Shown: positions 1 to 8,411, counted from the first letter of the stretch. The stretch is DNA of 64,000 bases from Streptomyces cellostaticus (GCF_001513965.1 NZ_KQ948022.1:302908-366907), one strand, 5' to 3'. Program-made: numbers and translations. Notes: a model not told the origin generated them from the sequence alone.

Positions 1-2
1 TG

Positions 3-104
3 CGCCGATTCGAATCGTTTGGGATGTTTGACGAGGCGGATCTTCCACGGATGGTTCTCCGATTCGACGCCGCCTGGCTGGAGTTCGGCGTGGGCCATGG
101 CTGA
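3..104 (+). CDS. 3' end of an unidentified gene
   Basis: The third forward frame is open from the window edge to a TGA at 102-104 and reads as plausible protein (it ends in WLEFGVGHG). It could be the last 33 residues of a gene beginning outside the window. I do not recognise the family. Positions 105-254, between this stop and the end of the next gene, contain nothing I can identify. Confidence 0.25.
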   Translation, partial: RRFESFGMFDEADLPRMVLRFDAAWLEFGVGHG

Positions 105-254
105 CCTCCTCGGCCGAGCCCCGCGGCCTGGCCCCCGCCGCGCGGGGCAAAGTTCCCCCTGCACTTATCGTGCGCCAGGAACCGGTGTGCCGCGACTTGG
201 GCGAAGGCCCTCGGGGCGGCGACGCCGGACCCGCTGACTGTGATCAGCGAGGAA

Positions 255-1022
255 CTACTGCTCGTAGCACCGACGCGCGAGATGGACGGTGATGTCGGCG
301 GCAATCTCGACCGTCTCAGGCAGAACCTGCATGATCTGACCGAATACCTGCTCTCGCTCCAAGCTCGGCAGTACGAGATAAGCCGAGACGGTCGAGAGCT
401 GGCCCACGTAGTCGCGAGCACTCATCGTCAGGCGCCGTTCGACCACGGACTGTTGAACACCGGTGAACCACTCGGACCGTTGGAGCTCCGTACCCGGCCA
501 CTGCAGGTCATGCCCCGGAGGTGTCCCGTCTGGGGACGGAATCTCGTCGCTCTGCAAGAACGGTGCTCGTGCCGCGCGAACCGCTTCCTCCACCGCCGGG
601 TCAGCCAGCCGGATCGGCCCGCCGAACGAGGCGAACACGCCACCCGGCTCCAGCAGCGAGGCCATGCGGGACCACCGACCCTCCGGGTTGGTCCAATGCA
701 GCGCCGCTGCCGCGTAGACCAGCCCGTACCTCTCGCCCGGTCGCACGTCCTCGAACGCGGCTTGCACCGTCCTGACACTTGCCGGCACATGCTTGCGCAA
801 CTCGGCGAGCATGGCTCCGTCAGGCTCGGTCGCGGTGACCACGACCCCCCGTCGAGCGAACAGGCGGGTTGCCTTGCCTGTCCCGGCGCCGATCTCAAGA
901 GCAGTCCGAGCCGGCTGACCCGCGTAGGCCATCACCCTGTCGAAAAGCTCGTCGGGATACCCCGGCCGGAACCGTTCGTATGCTTCCGCCACCGCTCCGA
1001 AGCTCAGTGCGCGACCAGACAT
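255..1022 (-). CDS. Class I SAM-dependent methyltransferase
   Basis: This is a soluble methyltransferase of about 255 residues with a Rossmann-type SAM-binding fold. Motif I is visible as ALEIGAGTGKATR near residues 40-52, followed by the acidic end of strand 2 (TATEPDGAML) and an AALHW segment at the motif IV position. This arrangement is typical of Methyltransf_11/25 proteins, which act on small molecules. The start at 1022 (MSGRALSF) was chosen over one 16 codons upstream because an AGGA lies 7 bases before it. It lies 84 bp downstream of the FAD oxidoreductase on the same strand, so the two may be co-transcribed and act on one substrate; that is inference. The substrate is unknown. Confidence 0.8.
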   Translation of the reverse strand: MSGRALSFGAVAEAYERFRPGYPDELFDRVMAYAGQPARTALEIGAGTGKATRLFARRGVVVTATEPDGAMLAELRKHVPASVRTVQAAFEDVRPGERYGLVYAAAALHWTNPEGRWSRMASLLEPGGVFASFGGPIRLADPAVEEAVRAARAPFLQSDEIPSPDGTPPGHDLQWPGTELQRSEWFTGVQQSVVERRLTMSARDYVGQLSTVSAYLVLPSLEREQVFGQIMQVLPETVEIAADITVHLARRCYEQ

Positions 1023-1106
1023 GCGAGCATCCTGACACGATCCACGTCGAACATGCCTGCTCTTTTGCACGACCTGGCGGCCCCGGCCAAGTCCGCTCCT
1101 GAGCGG

Positions 1107-2465
1107 TCAGTTCCGCGGCGAGCGACGGGGCACCGCTGCGCTCAGGACCTTCAGCGCCACCGAGGGATGGAACAGCACGGCCGGAGAGGCCACCATGTTC
1201 ACCACCTGCACGAACCTCGCCCACACGGCCGCGTCCTTCACCGCCACATGGAAGAGACGGGTGTTGTACCAGTGGGCGAAGCGCGCGGCGAGGGGCTGGC
1301 CTTCCGGGTTCCACATCAGGTCGGAGTTGGTGGACAGCGTCCAGGGGCCCAGCAGCAGGCGGCCCACCTTCTTCTGGAAGCCGCCGGCCAGGCCGTCCAG
1401 CCGCGCGGACGCGCTGTGCCGGGCCAGCATGCCCTGCAACAGCTCCGCCTCCATCGCGGCCACGGTCAGGCCCTGGCCGTAGACGGGGTTGAAGACGCAG
1501 ACGGCGTCGCCGAGGGCGATGAGCCGGTCCGGCCATTGCCGGACGGAGTGGTACGGCCGCCACTGGTTGTCGACGTTGGTGTAGCGATAGGTGGGCTCCT
1601 GCACGGTGCGCCGGCCGATCTGCTGTGCCAGGCGCGGGTTGTTCAGGGTCTCGGCGAACGCCAGGTAGCCCTTGTCGTCGGTCGGCGGCTGGTCCTGGAA
1701 GCCGAACAGCGAGCACGTCCACCGGTTGCGCTCCACGGCGAGCAGAACCCCGGCCCGGGGCACCCGGGGAGCGAACAGCATCTGGTAGGCGACGTAGAAG
1801 TCCGGATGGCCGGGGTGGCTCTCCTCGGCCCGGTCGAAGTTCATCGACGTGTACGTGACCTTGGCCTTCACGGTCCGCTTCGGCGGCACGGCGACCCCCA
1901 TCGTGCCCAGCCAGTCCGTCAGGGAGCTGGACCGCCCGGAGGCGTCGACGACCAGATCGGCGGCCAGCTCGAAGGGCTCCGCGTCCTGCGGGCTGCACGA
2001 TACTGCGCTGACCCGGCCCGAGGGGTCCCGGGTCAGGCCCGTGCACTGGGTGGACGGCATGAGCGTGACCTCGGGGAGTGCGAGCACCTTGCGCCGCAGC
2101 CGGCGTTCCAGCTCGTCGCGGGTGAAGGTCTGGATCCTCACGCCTGTGCGCTTGCGGGGCGCGAGGCCGACGGGCAGCAGGAAGTCGATGCCTTCCCCGT
2201 AGTCGAAGACCGGTGCCCCCGCTTCCCTCAACTCCTCGCGCAGCCCTGGGAACAGCCGCTCCAGGATCTCCCCGCCCTTGGCCAGCATCGCGTGTGCGTG
2301 GTAGCCCTGCGGGGCGCCCGGATGGACGCCGGTGTCCTCGTCGACGGCGTCCCGTTCCACGAGGACGACCTCGGTGAAGAAGTCGGCCAGCACCCGCGCG
2401 GTCACCAGTCCCGCGTAGCTGCCGCCGATGACTACGGCCTTGCCCCAAGGGCGATCTGCACTCAT
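1107..2465 (-). CDS. FAD-dependent oxidoreductase / monooxygenase-like protein
   Basis: A 452-residue flavoprotein. The N-terminus has the dinucleotide-binding strand-turn-helix VVIGGSYAGLVTARVL (residues 9-24) followed by an acidic residue in LVERD. DLVVDASGRSS and IALGDAVCVFNPVYGQGL are the two later FAD-contact motifs of the group A flavin monooxygenase / geranylgeranyl reductase / halogenase superfamily. Of the possible starts, the ATG at 2463-2465 lies just ahead of the FAD motif; longer readings run into the promoter region of the divergent mscR gene. Whether it hydroxylates, epoxidises or only oxidises cannot be told. It precedes a methyltransferase on the same strand, hinting at a two-step tailoring unit. 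Confidence 0.75.
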   Translation of the reverse strand: MSADRPWGKAVVIGGSYAGLVTARVLADFFTEVVLVERDAVDEDTGVHPGAPQGYHAHAMLAKGGEILERLFPGLREELREAGAPVFDYGEGIDFLLPVGLAPRKRTGVRIQTFTRDELERRLRRKVLALPEVTLMPSTQCTGLTRDPSGRVSAVSCSPQDAEPFELAADLVVDASGRSSSLTDWLGTMGVAVPPKRTVKAKVTYTSMNFDRAEESHPGHPDFYVAYQMLFAPRVPRAGVLLAVERNRWTCSLFGFQDQPPTDDKGYLAFAETLNNPRLAQQIGRRTVQEPTYRYTNVDNQWRPYHSVRQWPDRLIALGDAVCVFNPVYGQGLTVAAMEAELLQGMLARHSASARLDGLAGGFQKKVGRLLLGPWTLSTNSDLMWNPEGQPLAARFAHWYNTRLFHVAVKDAAVWARFVQVVNMVASPAVLFHPSVALKVLSAAVPRRSPRN

Positions 2466-2724
2466 GTCGTATCCCGTGTGTGACCGGACCAGCGCGTTCA
2501 AGCAGGTCAACGACTCCGTCGAGGGCAGGACACGGGGCTTGGGGGGAGCACTGGGGGATCTTGTCGGCGAGTGGTCCGACGGCAACCCGTGTCGCGATCT
2601 GGCCAAGCCTGGCTCGGGGCGTTCACGAGGCACATCGGGAGACGAAGCGCCTCGGCCTCGGGGATTGAATGTGCGCCCCTTGCCTGCGTTCCCCCGGTTT
2701 TCGCGCAGAGGCGCATACGGATCC

Positions 2725-2791
2725 TTGACCGCCGCTCGGTACTCCACGATGCTGTGTTGCGACACGTGAGATGTGTGCCGTAATGAGCAAC
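2725..2791 (+). promoter_or_regulatory. mscR promoter with tandem 17-bp operator boxes
   Basis: Candidate -35 TTGACC (2725-2730), 17-bp spacer, -10 GATGCT (2748-2753). Directly downstream are box 1 GTTGCGACACGTGAGAT (2756-2772) and box 2 GTGCCGTAATGAGCAAC (2775-2791), 19 bp apart start to start. The same layout recurs at five other promoters of the betaine island, which suggests repression by the local IclR regulator at the transcription start. Boxes are seen in the sequence; the binding protein is inferred. Confidence 0.6.
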
Positions 2792-2822
2792 ATCTCGACT
2801 CTGTACCAGCCGAGGAGTGGCC

Positions 2823-3908
2823 ATGACTCACCAGGTTCGTGCTGTCGTCGCGCGGAGCAAGGGCGCCCCCGTCAGTCTGGAGACGATCGTCGTGCCCGAC
2901 CCCGGTCCGGGTGAGGTGCTGGTCAAGATCGAGGCCTGCGGTGTCTGCCACACCGATCTGCACTACCGCGAGGGGGGCATCAGTGACGACTTCCCCTTCC
3001 TGCTGGGGCATGAGGCGGCGGGCGTGGTGGAGTCGGTGGGCGAGGGTGTCACCGAGGTGGCGCCCGGTGACTTCGTCATCCTGAACTGGCGTGCGGTGTG
3101 TGGCCAGTGCCGTGCCTGTCTGCGTGGTCGGCCGTGGTACTGCTTCAACACCCACAACGCGAAGCAGAAGATGACCTTGGCCGACGGCACGGAACTGTCG
3201 CCGGCTCTGGGCATCGGCGCCTTCGCCGAGAAGACGCTGGTGGCGGCCGGGCAGTGCACCAAGGTGGACCGGGCCGCGTCGGCTGCCGCCGCCGGGCTGC
3301 TGGGATGCGGGGTGATGGCGGGCATCGGCGCGGCGATCAACACCGGCCAGGTGGGGCGCGGTGACAGCGTGGCGGTCATCGGCTGCGGCGGGGTCGGGGA
3401 CGCGGCGATCGCCGGGGCGCGGCTCGCGGGCGCGGCCAGGATCATCGCGGTGGACATCGACGACCGCAAACTGGCCACGGCCAGGAAACTGGGCGCGACC
3501 CACACGGTCAACTCCAAGGAGACCGATCCGGTCGAGGCGGTCCGGGAGCTGACCGGCGGGTTCGGTGCCGACGTCGTCATCGAGGCGGTCGGCCGCCCGG
3601 AGACGTACAGGCAGGCCTTCTACGCCCGCGACCTGGCCGGCACCGTCGTTCTCGTCGGCGTGCCCACCCCCGAGATGAAGCTTGAGCTGCCGCTCCTCGA
3701 CGTCTTCGGCCGGGGCGGATCGCTGAAGTCGTCCTGGTACGGCGACTGTCTGCCCTCCCGCGACTTCCCCATGCTCATCGACCTCCATCTCCAGGGCCGC
3801 CTGGACCTGGACGCCTTCGTCACCGAGACCATCGCCCTGGACGATGTCGAGAAGGCCTTCGAGCGGATGCACCACGGCGACGTCCTGCGCTCGGTGGTGG
3901 TCTTCTGA
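2823..3908 (+). CDS. mscR: S-(hydroxymethyl)mycothiol dehydrogenase (mycothiol-dependent formaldehyde dehydrogenase)
   Basis: A 361-residue zinc-dependent medium-chain dehydrogenase that oxidises the formaldehyde-mycothiol adduct with NAD to S-formylmycothiol. Catalytic zinc ligands lie in CGVCHTD and GHEAAG. The structural zinc knuckle is CGQCRACLRGRPWYC. The nucleotide-binding segment is VAVIGCGGVGDAAI. These and the overall length match the actinobacterial MscR/AdhE2 group rather than glutathione-type enzymes. The ATG at 2823 is preceded by GAGGAG; an in-frame GTG at 2817 overlaps that ribosome site and was rejected. The stop overlaps the next gene's start by one base. Its place in a betaine demethylation island fits removal of formaldehyde released by the Rieske oxygenase. 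Confidence 0.93.
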   Translation: MTHQVRAVVARSKGAPVSLETIVVPDPGPGEVLVKIEACGVCHTDLHYREGGISDDFPFLLGHEAAGVVESVGEGVTEVAPGDFVILNWRAVCGQCRACLRGRPWYCFNTHNAKQKMTLADGTELSPALGIGAFAEKTLVAAGQCTKVDRAASAAAAGLLGCGVMAGIGAAINTGQVGRGDSVAVIGCGGVGDAAIAGARLAGAARIIAVDIDDRKLATARKLGATHTVNSKETDPVEAVRELTGGFGADVVIEAVGRPETYRQAFYARDLAGTVVLVGVPTPEMKLELPLLDVFGRGGSLKSSWYGDCLPSRDFPMLIDLHLQGRLDLDAFVTETIALDDVEKAFERMHHGDVLRSVVVF

Positions 3909-4540
3909 TGGCCGCCGCACGCATCGAACGCCTCGTCACCTCGGGGACGTTCTCGCTGGACGGCGGCACCTGGGAGGTCGACAACAACGTCTGGATCGTG
4001 GGTGACGACCGTGAGGCGGTCGTCGTCGACGCCGCCCATGACGCCGACGCCATCGTCCGGGCCCTCGGCGGACGCGTCCTGCGCGCGATCGTGTGCACCC
4101 ACGCCCACAACGACCACATCGACGCCGCACCCGATCTCGCCGCCCGCACCGGCGCCCCGATCCTGCTGCATCCCGACGATCTGCCGCTGTGGAAGCAGAC
4201 CCACCCCGACCGGATGCCGGACGGCGAACTGGCCGACGGGCAGACCCTCACGGTCGCGGGTGCACGGCTGACCGTGCTGCACACCCCCGGCCACGCTCCC
4301 GGAGCCGTCTGCCTGTATGCGCCCGACCTCACCGCGCTCTTCAGCGGCGACACGCTGTTCGCGGGCGGGCCGGGCGCGACGGGGAGGTCGTACAGCCATT
4401 TCCCCACCATCATCGACTCGATCCGCGAAAAGCTGCTCACGCTGCCGGACGACACCGTGGTGCACACCGGTCATGGGGAGGCCACCGTCGTCGGTGCCGA
4501 GGCACCGCACCTTCAGACGTGGATCGACCGCGGCTTCTGA
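3908..4540 (+). CDS. Metallo-beta-lactamase-fold hydrolase, probable S-formylmycothiol hydrolase
   Basis: A 210-residue glyoxalase II-like metallohydrolase. The metal motif THAHNDHIDAA (H-x-H-x-D-H) is near residues 64-74. Further ligands are in HTPGHAPG (around 120), FSGDTLF and the C-terminal HTGHGEAT. It begins on the last base of mscR, so the two are translationally coupled. MBL-fold genes directly after mscR are a known actinobacterial pairing, and the expected role is hydrolysis of S-formylmycothiol to formate and mycothiol. The fold is certain from the motifs; the exact substrate is inferred from context. Confidence 0.85.
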   Translation: MAAARIERLVTSGTFSLDGGTWEVDNNVWIVGDDREAVVVDAAHDADAIVRALGGRVLRAIVCTHAHNDHIDAAPDLAARTGAPILLHPDDLPLWKQTHPDRMPDGELADGQTLTVAGARLTVLHTPGHAPGAVCLYAPDLTALFSGDTLFAGGPGATGRSYSHFPTIIDSIREKLLTLPDDTVVHTGHGEATVVGAEAPHLQTWIDRGF

Positions 4541-4715
4541 CCGCCCGTCGACGGCCTCGCCGCCGGTGACCGTGTCCGATGCCGCCACCGCCCGCAGCGA
4601 GGTCGTCGCCGTCCCGTACAGCCCCTGTTCCGCCTGCTCACGCTCGTGGTCCGGGGCGCTTTGGCGTGCGTGAAATGCAGCCGTCGCAAGCGAGTCGCAC
4701 CGGCCCCTGGATGCC

Positions 4716-4784
4716 TTGACAACGGTTCCGGGCGGCCTCCAGACTGGCGTTGCGCTAATCGCAATCCGTTTCGTTATACGCACC
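4716..4784 (+). promoter_or_regulatory. Rieske operon promoter with tandem 17-bp operator boxes
   Basis: Consensus -35 TTGACA (4716-4721), 18-bp spacer, -10 CAGACT (4740-4745). Box 1 GTTGCGCTAATCGCAAT (4749-4765) is a near-perfect inverted repeat; box 2 GTTTCGTTATACGCACC (4768-4784) starts 19 bp later. The boxes cover the expected transcription start, so a bound protein should repress. A GAGGTG ribosome site follows at 4785-4790. The rest of the 4541-4792 gap shows nothing recognisable. Confidence 0.65.
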
Positions 4785-4792
4785 GAGGTGTC

Positions 4793-5155
4793 ATGATGAT
4801 TCCCGCGTGCCGTCTCGCGGATCTGCCGCGAGGCGAGGCCCACCGGCTCGACATCGACCCGCCGGTCTCGGTGTTCCACACCGACGACGGCGAGCTCTAC
4901 GCCATCGACGACACCTGCACCCACCAGGACGCCTCGCTCGCCGACGGCTGGCTGGAGGGCTGCGAGGTGGAATGCCCGCTGCACGCCTCCAAGTTCGACC
5001 TGAGGACCGGTGCCGTCGACTCTCCTCCGGCCAAGCTCCCGGTCCGTACCCACGAGGTCGTCGTCGAGGACGGCATGATCTACGTGCGGCTGTCGACGCA
5101 GGCTCCCAACCTTCCGCCCTGCGTCGCCGCCCGCCTGGCCGGAGGCCCCGCGTGA
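4793..5155 (+). CDS. Rieske [2Fe-2S] ferredoxin of the betaine demethylase system
   Basis: A 120-residue soluble Rieske ferredoxin. The cluster motifs are CTHQDASL (C-x-H, near residues 42-49) and CPLHASKF (C-x2-H, near 61-68), spaced as in the bacterial dioxygenase ferredoxins (HcaC/BphA3 type). It should carry electrons from the reductase encoded next to the catalytic oxygenase two genes downstream. Tandem ATGs at 4793 and 4796 both follow GAGGTG; the first is annotated. Its stop overlaps the reductase GTG by 4 bases (GTGA). It is the first gene of a tightly packed three-gene operon. Confidence 0.88.
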   Translation: MMIPACRLADLPRGEAHRLDIDPPVSVFHTDDGELYAIDDTCTHQDASLADGWLEGCEVECPLHASKFDLRTGAVDSPPAKLPVRTHEVVVEDGMIYVRLSTQAPNLPPCVAARLAGGPA

Positions 5156-6375
5156 GGACCGTGGCCGTGGTCGGCGCCTCGCTGGCCGGACTGTCGGCCG
5201 CGCGCTCACTGCGGAAACGGGGGTACGACGGTCGGCTGGTCGTCATCGGCGACGAACTCCACCGTCCGTACGACAGGCCGCCGCTGTCCAAGGAGTTCCT
5301 GGCCGGCGCCATCGGCGAAGCGGATCTCGCACTCGAGCGGGACGACGAAGACCTGCGGGCGGAGTGGGTGCTCGGCACCCGTGCCACCGGGCTCGACCGC
5401 ACCGAGCGGGCGATCCGGCTCGCCGACGGCCGGGACATACGCGCCGACGGCGTGGTCATCGCGACCGGTGCGGCCGCGCGCAGGCTGCCCGGCACCGAAG
5501 GCCTGGCCGGCGTGCACGTGCTGCGCACCCTGGACGACGCCCGCGCGCTGCGGGACGACCTGGCCCGGGGCGGACGGCTGGTGGTGATCGGCGGCGGATT
5601 CATCGGCGCCGAGGTCGCCGCCACCGGGTACGGCCTCGGACTCGACGTCACGGTGATCGAGGCGGCGCCGACGCCGCTGGCCGGGCCGCTCGGCGAGACC
5701 ATGGGCGGCATCGTCTCCGCCCTCCATGCCGACCACGGCGTACGGCTGCTGTGCGGTGTGGCGGTCAAGGGGCTGAGCGGGGACGAGCGAAGCGAGATGG
5801 GGGTCCCCCCGGACGGAGTCTGGGGGAGGGTCGACGCCGTGCTGCTCGAGGACGGCCGCAGCATCCCCGCCGACACGGTCGTCGTCGGTGTGGGCGCGCG
5901 TCCGTGCGTCGACTGGCTGGAGGGGTCCGGCGTCGCGCTCGACAACGGAGTGAAGTGCGGCTCCGACGGCCGCACCAGCCTGGCCGGCGTGGTCGCCGTC
6001 GGCGACTGCGCCTCCTGGTACGACCCGCGCACCGGAGCCCACCGCCGGGTCGAGCACTGGACCGGTGCGATGGAGCGTCCCGATGCCGCCGTGGCCACCC
6101 TGCTGGCGCACGGCGCGACGCAGCCGGGCGTGCCCCGGCCGCCGTACTTCTGGTCCGACCAGTACGGCGTGAAGATCCAGTTCGTCGGTCACGCCGCCGG
6201 CGCCGACAGCGTGACGGTCGAGGAAGGCGCCACCGACGACCGCAGTTTCCTGGCCGTCTACCGGCGGGCCGGCGAACCGGTCGCCGTGCTGGGGATGAAC
6301 CAGCCGAGGCTGTTCACCCGCTGGCGCAAACAGCTCACCGCCGATCCACGACGTTTCCCGAGGAGTGCAGCGTGA
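5152..6375 (+). CDS. FAD-dependent ferredoxin reductase (BphA4-like)
   Basis: A 407-residue NAD(P)H:ferredoxin reductase. FAD motif VAVVGASLAGLSAARSL is at the N-terminus; PYDRPPLSKEFL is a signature of the oxygenase-coupled reductase family; the NAD motif is VVIGGGFIGAEVA near residue 145. VVAVGDCA and the C-terminal reductase domain follow, with a typical ending LGMNQPRLFTRWRKQL. It should reduce the upstream Rieske ferredoxin. Start GTG overlaps the ferredoxin stop, and its own stop overlaps the oxygenase start (both GTGA). One oddity: residues around 211-227 are encoded by a repeat-like insertion (5782-5832), described separately. Confidence 0.9.
   Translation: MRTVAVVGASLAGLSAARSLRKRGYDGRLVVIGDELHRPYDRPPLSKEFLAGAIGEADLALERDDEDLRAEWVLGTRATGLDRTERAIRLADGRDIRADGVVIATGAAARRLPGTEGLAGVHVLRTLDDARALRDDLARGGRLVVIGGGFIGAEVAATGYGLGLDVTVIEAAPTPLAGPLGETMGGIVSALHADHGVRLLCGVAVKGLSGDERSEMGVPPDGVWGRVDAVLLEDGRSIPADTVVVGVGARPCVDWLEGSGVALDNGVKCGSDGRTSLAGVVAVGDCASWYDPRTGAHRRVEHWTGAMERPDAAVATLLAHGATQPGVPRPPYFWSDQYGVKIQFVGHAAGADSVTVEEGATDDRSFLAVYRRAGEPVAVLGMNQPRLFTRWRKQLTADPRRFPRSAA
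5782..5832 (+). repeat. Repeat-like in-frame insertion inside the ferredoxin reductase gene
   Basis: The stretch contains GACGAGCGAAGCGAGATGG, then a GGGGGTCCCCCC stem, then GGAGTCTGGGGGAGGGTC. Sequences of this composition are commonly dispersed between streptomycete genes (general knowledge). Here it is in frame and encodes about 16 extra residues between LSGD and RVDAVLLEDG, where related reductases normally run straight on. A related stem recurs in the soxD-soxA linker near 24274. Confidence 0.5.
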
Positions 6376-7502
6376 CCTCGACAAGCCTGCCGGACAGCCT
6401 CATCGCCACCCTCCCCGGCTCCTCCTACACCGACCCGGGCGTCTTCGCCCAGGAGCAGGAGCGCATCTTCGAGGCGATGTGGTTCTGCGTCGCGCGCTCG
6501 TCCGACCTGCCGAAGCCCGGCGCCTTCCGCACCGTCGACGTGGGCCGCGAGAGCATCCTCGTCACCCGCGCGCGTGACCACGCGATCCGTGCGTACTTCA
6601 ACGTGTGCCGGCACCGCGGCGCCAAGCTCTGCACCGAGGAGACCGGCGAGGTCAAGCGCGCCTTCCAGTGCCCGTACCACGCCTGGACGTACGACCTGAG
6701 CGGCAAGCTCGTCGCGGCGCCCAACCTCACCAAGATGCCCGACGTCGGCCGCACCGAGTACGGCCTGGTGAGCGTGGCCGTGCGCGAATGGCTCGGCTAC
6801 GTCTGGGTGTGCCTCGCGGAGAACCCGCCCTCCTTCGAGGAGGACGTCATCGGCGCGGTCGTCGAACGCCTCGGTGACGTGGAGTCCATCGAGCGCTACG
6901 ACGTCGACAACCTCGCGGTCGGCAAGCGGATCGTCTACGACGTCAAGGCGAACTGGAAGCTCATCATCGAGAACTTCATGGAGTGCTACCACTGCGCCAC
7001 CATTCACCCCGAACTCACCGAGGTGCTCCCGGAGTTCGCCGACGGCTACGCGGCGCAGTACTACGTCGGTCACGGCGCCGAGTTCGGTGAGGAGATCCAG
7101 GGGTTCACCGTCGACGGCAGCGAGGGCCTGGACCGCATTCCCGGCGTGTCGCAGGAGCAGGACCGCCGCTACTACGCGATCACCGTCAAGCCGCAGGTCT
7201 TCATCAACCTCGTGCCCGACCACGTGATCTTCCACCGCATGTATCCGGTGGCCGTCGACCGCACGGTGGTCGAGTGCGACTGGCTCTACCTCCCCGGTGT
7301 GGTGGAGAGCGGCAAGGACGTCAGCCGGTCCGTGGAGCTCTTCGACCGGGTCAACCGCCAGGACTTCGACGCCTGCGAGCGCACTCAGCCCGCAATGAGC
7401 TCCCGGCTGTACGCCAAGGGGGGTGTCCTGGTGCCCAGTGAGCACCACATCGGCGCCTTCCACGACTGGGTGCTCGAGCGCCTGGGCACCCGGCAGCCGT
7501 GA
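6372..7502 (+). CDS. Rieske oxygenase alpha subunit, probable glycine betaine demethylase (GbcA-like)
   Basis: A 376-residue ring-hydroxylating-type oxygenase that should convert glycine betaine plus O2 to dimethylglycine and formaldehyde. The Rieske motifs are CRHRGAKL (near residues 78-85) and CPYHAWTY (near 98-105). The mononuclear iron motif ENFMECYHCATIHPEL lies around 205-220 with the usual bridging acidic and histidine residues. Starting GTG overlaps the reductase stop and follows AGGAG. Similarity of this protein to GbcA, plus neighbours for betaine import, dimethylglycine oxidation and formaldehyde removal, supports the substrate. Stachydrine or carnitine demethylation are alternatives. 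Confidence 0.85.
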   Translation: MTSTSLPDSLIATLPGSSYTDPGVFAQEQERIFEAMWFCVARSSDLPKPGAFRTVDVGRESILVTRARDHAIRAYFNVCRHRGAKLCTEETGEVKRAFQCPYHAWTYDLSGKLVAAPNLTKMPDVGRTEYGLVSVAVREWLGYVWVCLAENPPSFEEDVIGAVVERLGDVESIERYDVDNLAVGKRIVYDVKANWKLIIENFMECYHCATIHPELTEVLPEFADGYAAQYYVGHGAEFGEEIQGFTVDGSEGLDRIPGVSQEQDRRYYAITVKPQVFINLVPDHVIFHRMYPVAVDRTVVECDWLYLPGVVESGKDVSRSVELFDRVNRQDFDACERTQPAMSSRLYAKGGVLVPSEHHIGAFHDWVLERLGTRQP

Positions 7503-7511
7503 CCCGGCGGC

Positions 7512-8309
7512 TCAGCCCAGGTAGCCCATGCGGTGGCTGATCTCCTCCGCGCCCTTGACCAGTACCGGAGCGAGCTCGTGCATCCGCTCCTCGGTGAACC
7601 GGTACGAGGGCCCGGACGCGGTGACCGCCGCGATGACCACTCCGTCCCGGTCGCGGATCGGCGCGGCCATCGCGTGCAGCCCGATCTCCAGCTCCTCCAG
7701 GGTCCAGGCGTAGCCCCGGTCCCGGGCCTCGGCGAGGTTCTTCTCGAGCTTCGCCTTCGAGGTGATGGTGTGCGGGGTGAGCTTCTTCAGCCCGGCCTCG
7801 GTCAGCAGCGCGGCGCGCTCCTTGGCGGGCAGGTGGGCCAGCAGGATCTTGCCGCTGGAGGTGGCGTGCAGCGGGGTCAGCTGGCCGACCCAGTTGTGCG
7901 CGGTCACGGCGCTCGGACCGCGCACCTGGAAGAGGTTGATCGCGTAGTGCTCCTGCATCACGGCGATGTTGACGGTCTCGCCGATCTCCTCGGCCAGGCG
8001 CTCGCAGACCGGACGCCCCTGCTGGGTGATGTCGATCCGTCCCGTGACCGCCCCCGCCAGGCGTACGATGCCGAAGCCGAGCCGGTACTTGCCGCGCTCG
8101 CCCGACTGCTCCACCAGACCGCGCGCCTCCAGGGCACCGAGCAGGCGGAACGCGGTGGACTTGTGCACATCGATCTCGGCGGCCACCTCGCTGACGCCCG
8201 CCTCGCCGCGCTGGGCCAGGATCTCCAGGACGCTGATGGCCCGGTCGACGGACTGTACCCCGCCGGCCTGCGAACCGTTCGTTTCGGCATTCGGACTGAA
8301 GTTGCTCAT
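7512..8309 (-). CDS. IclR-family transcriptional regulator of the choline/betaine island
   Basis: A 265-residue IclR regulator: winged helix-turn-helix at residues 15-75 (SVDRAISVLEILAQRGEAG; DVHKSTAFRLLGALEARGLV) and a C-terminal effector-binding GAF-like domain (TSSGKILLA; GLHAMAAPIRDR). It is transcribed towards the oxygenase gene and away from betA. The ATG at 8307-8309 gives the usual IclR length; longer starts run into the divergent promoter. It is the only regulator gene in the 25-kb island and is the natural candidate to bind the paired 17-bp boxes upstream of six transcription units. Ligand unknown; betaine or choline is likely. Confidence 0.9.
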   Translation of the reverse strand: MSNFSPNAETNGSQAGGVQSVDRAISVLEILAQRGEAGVSEVAAEIDVHKSTAFRLLGALEARGLVEQSGERGKYRLGFGIVRLAGAVTGRIDITQQGRPVCERLAEEIGETVNIAVMQEHYAINLFQVRGPSAVTAHNWVGQLTPLHATSSGKILLAHLPAKERAALLTEAGLKKLTPHTITSKAKLEKNLAEARDRGYAWTLEELEIGLHAMAAPIRDRDGVVIAAVTASGPSYRFTEERMHELAPVLVKGAEEISHRMGYLG

Positions 8310-8340
8310 AGCGAAACTATACGCGCAGTAAACAACTCTC

Positions 8341-8411
8341 TTGCAAGCAACGCGCGGGAAACGCAGGCCTCGCAAGTTGCGTGGTTCGCAACCTAGTGCG
8401 TATAGCGATAC
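8341..8411 (+). promoter_or_regulatory. betA promoter / iclR-betA intergenic operator
   Basis: Box 1 GTTGCGTGGTTCGCAAC (8376-8392) is a perfect inverted repeat with 6-bp arms and is the best copy in the window. Box 2 AGTGCGTATAGCGATAC (8395-8411) starts 19 bp later. A weak promoter, TTGCAA (8341-8346) and AGGCCT (8365-8370), may precede them. A partial sequence with the same TATACGC core lies at 8311-8327, next to the iclR start, and could mediate autoregulation. Confidence 0.6.

Noticed and set aside
240..2483. A 747-codon open frame on the + strand
   Set aside because: It is antisense to the methyltransferase and FAD oxidoreductase genes, whose protein motifs are clear; its own product is arginine/histidine-rich with no family pattern.
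1107..3920. Extension of the FAD oxidoreductase to 937 residues
   Set aside because: The added N-terminus is antisense to mscR and shows no family; the FAD motif begins a few residues after the chosen ATG.
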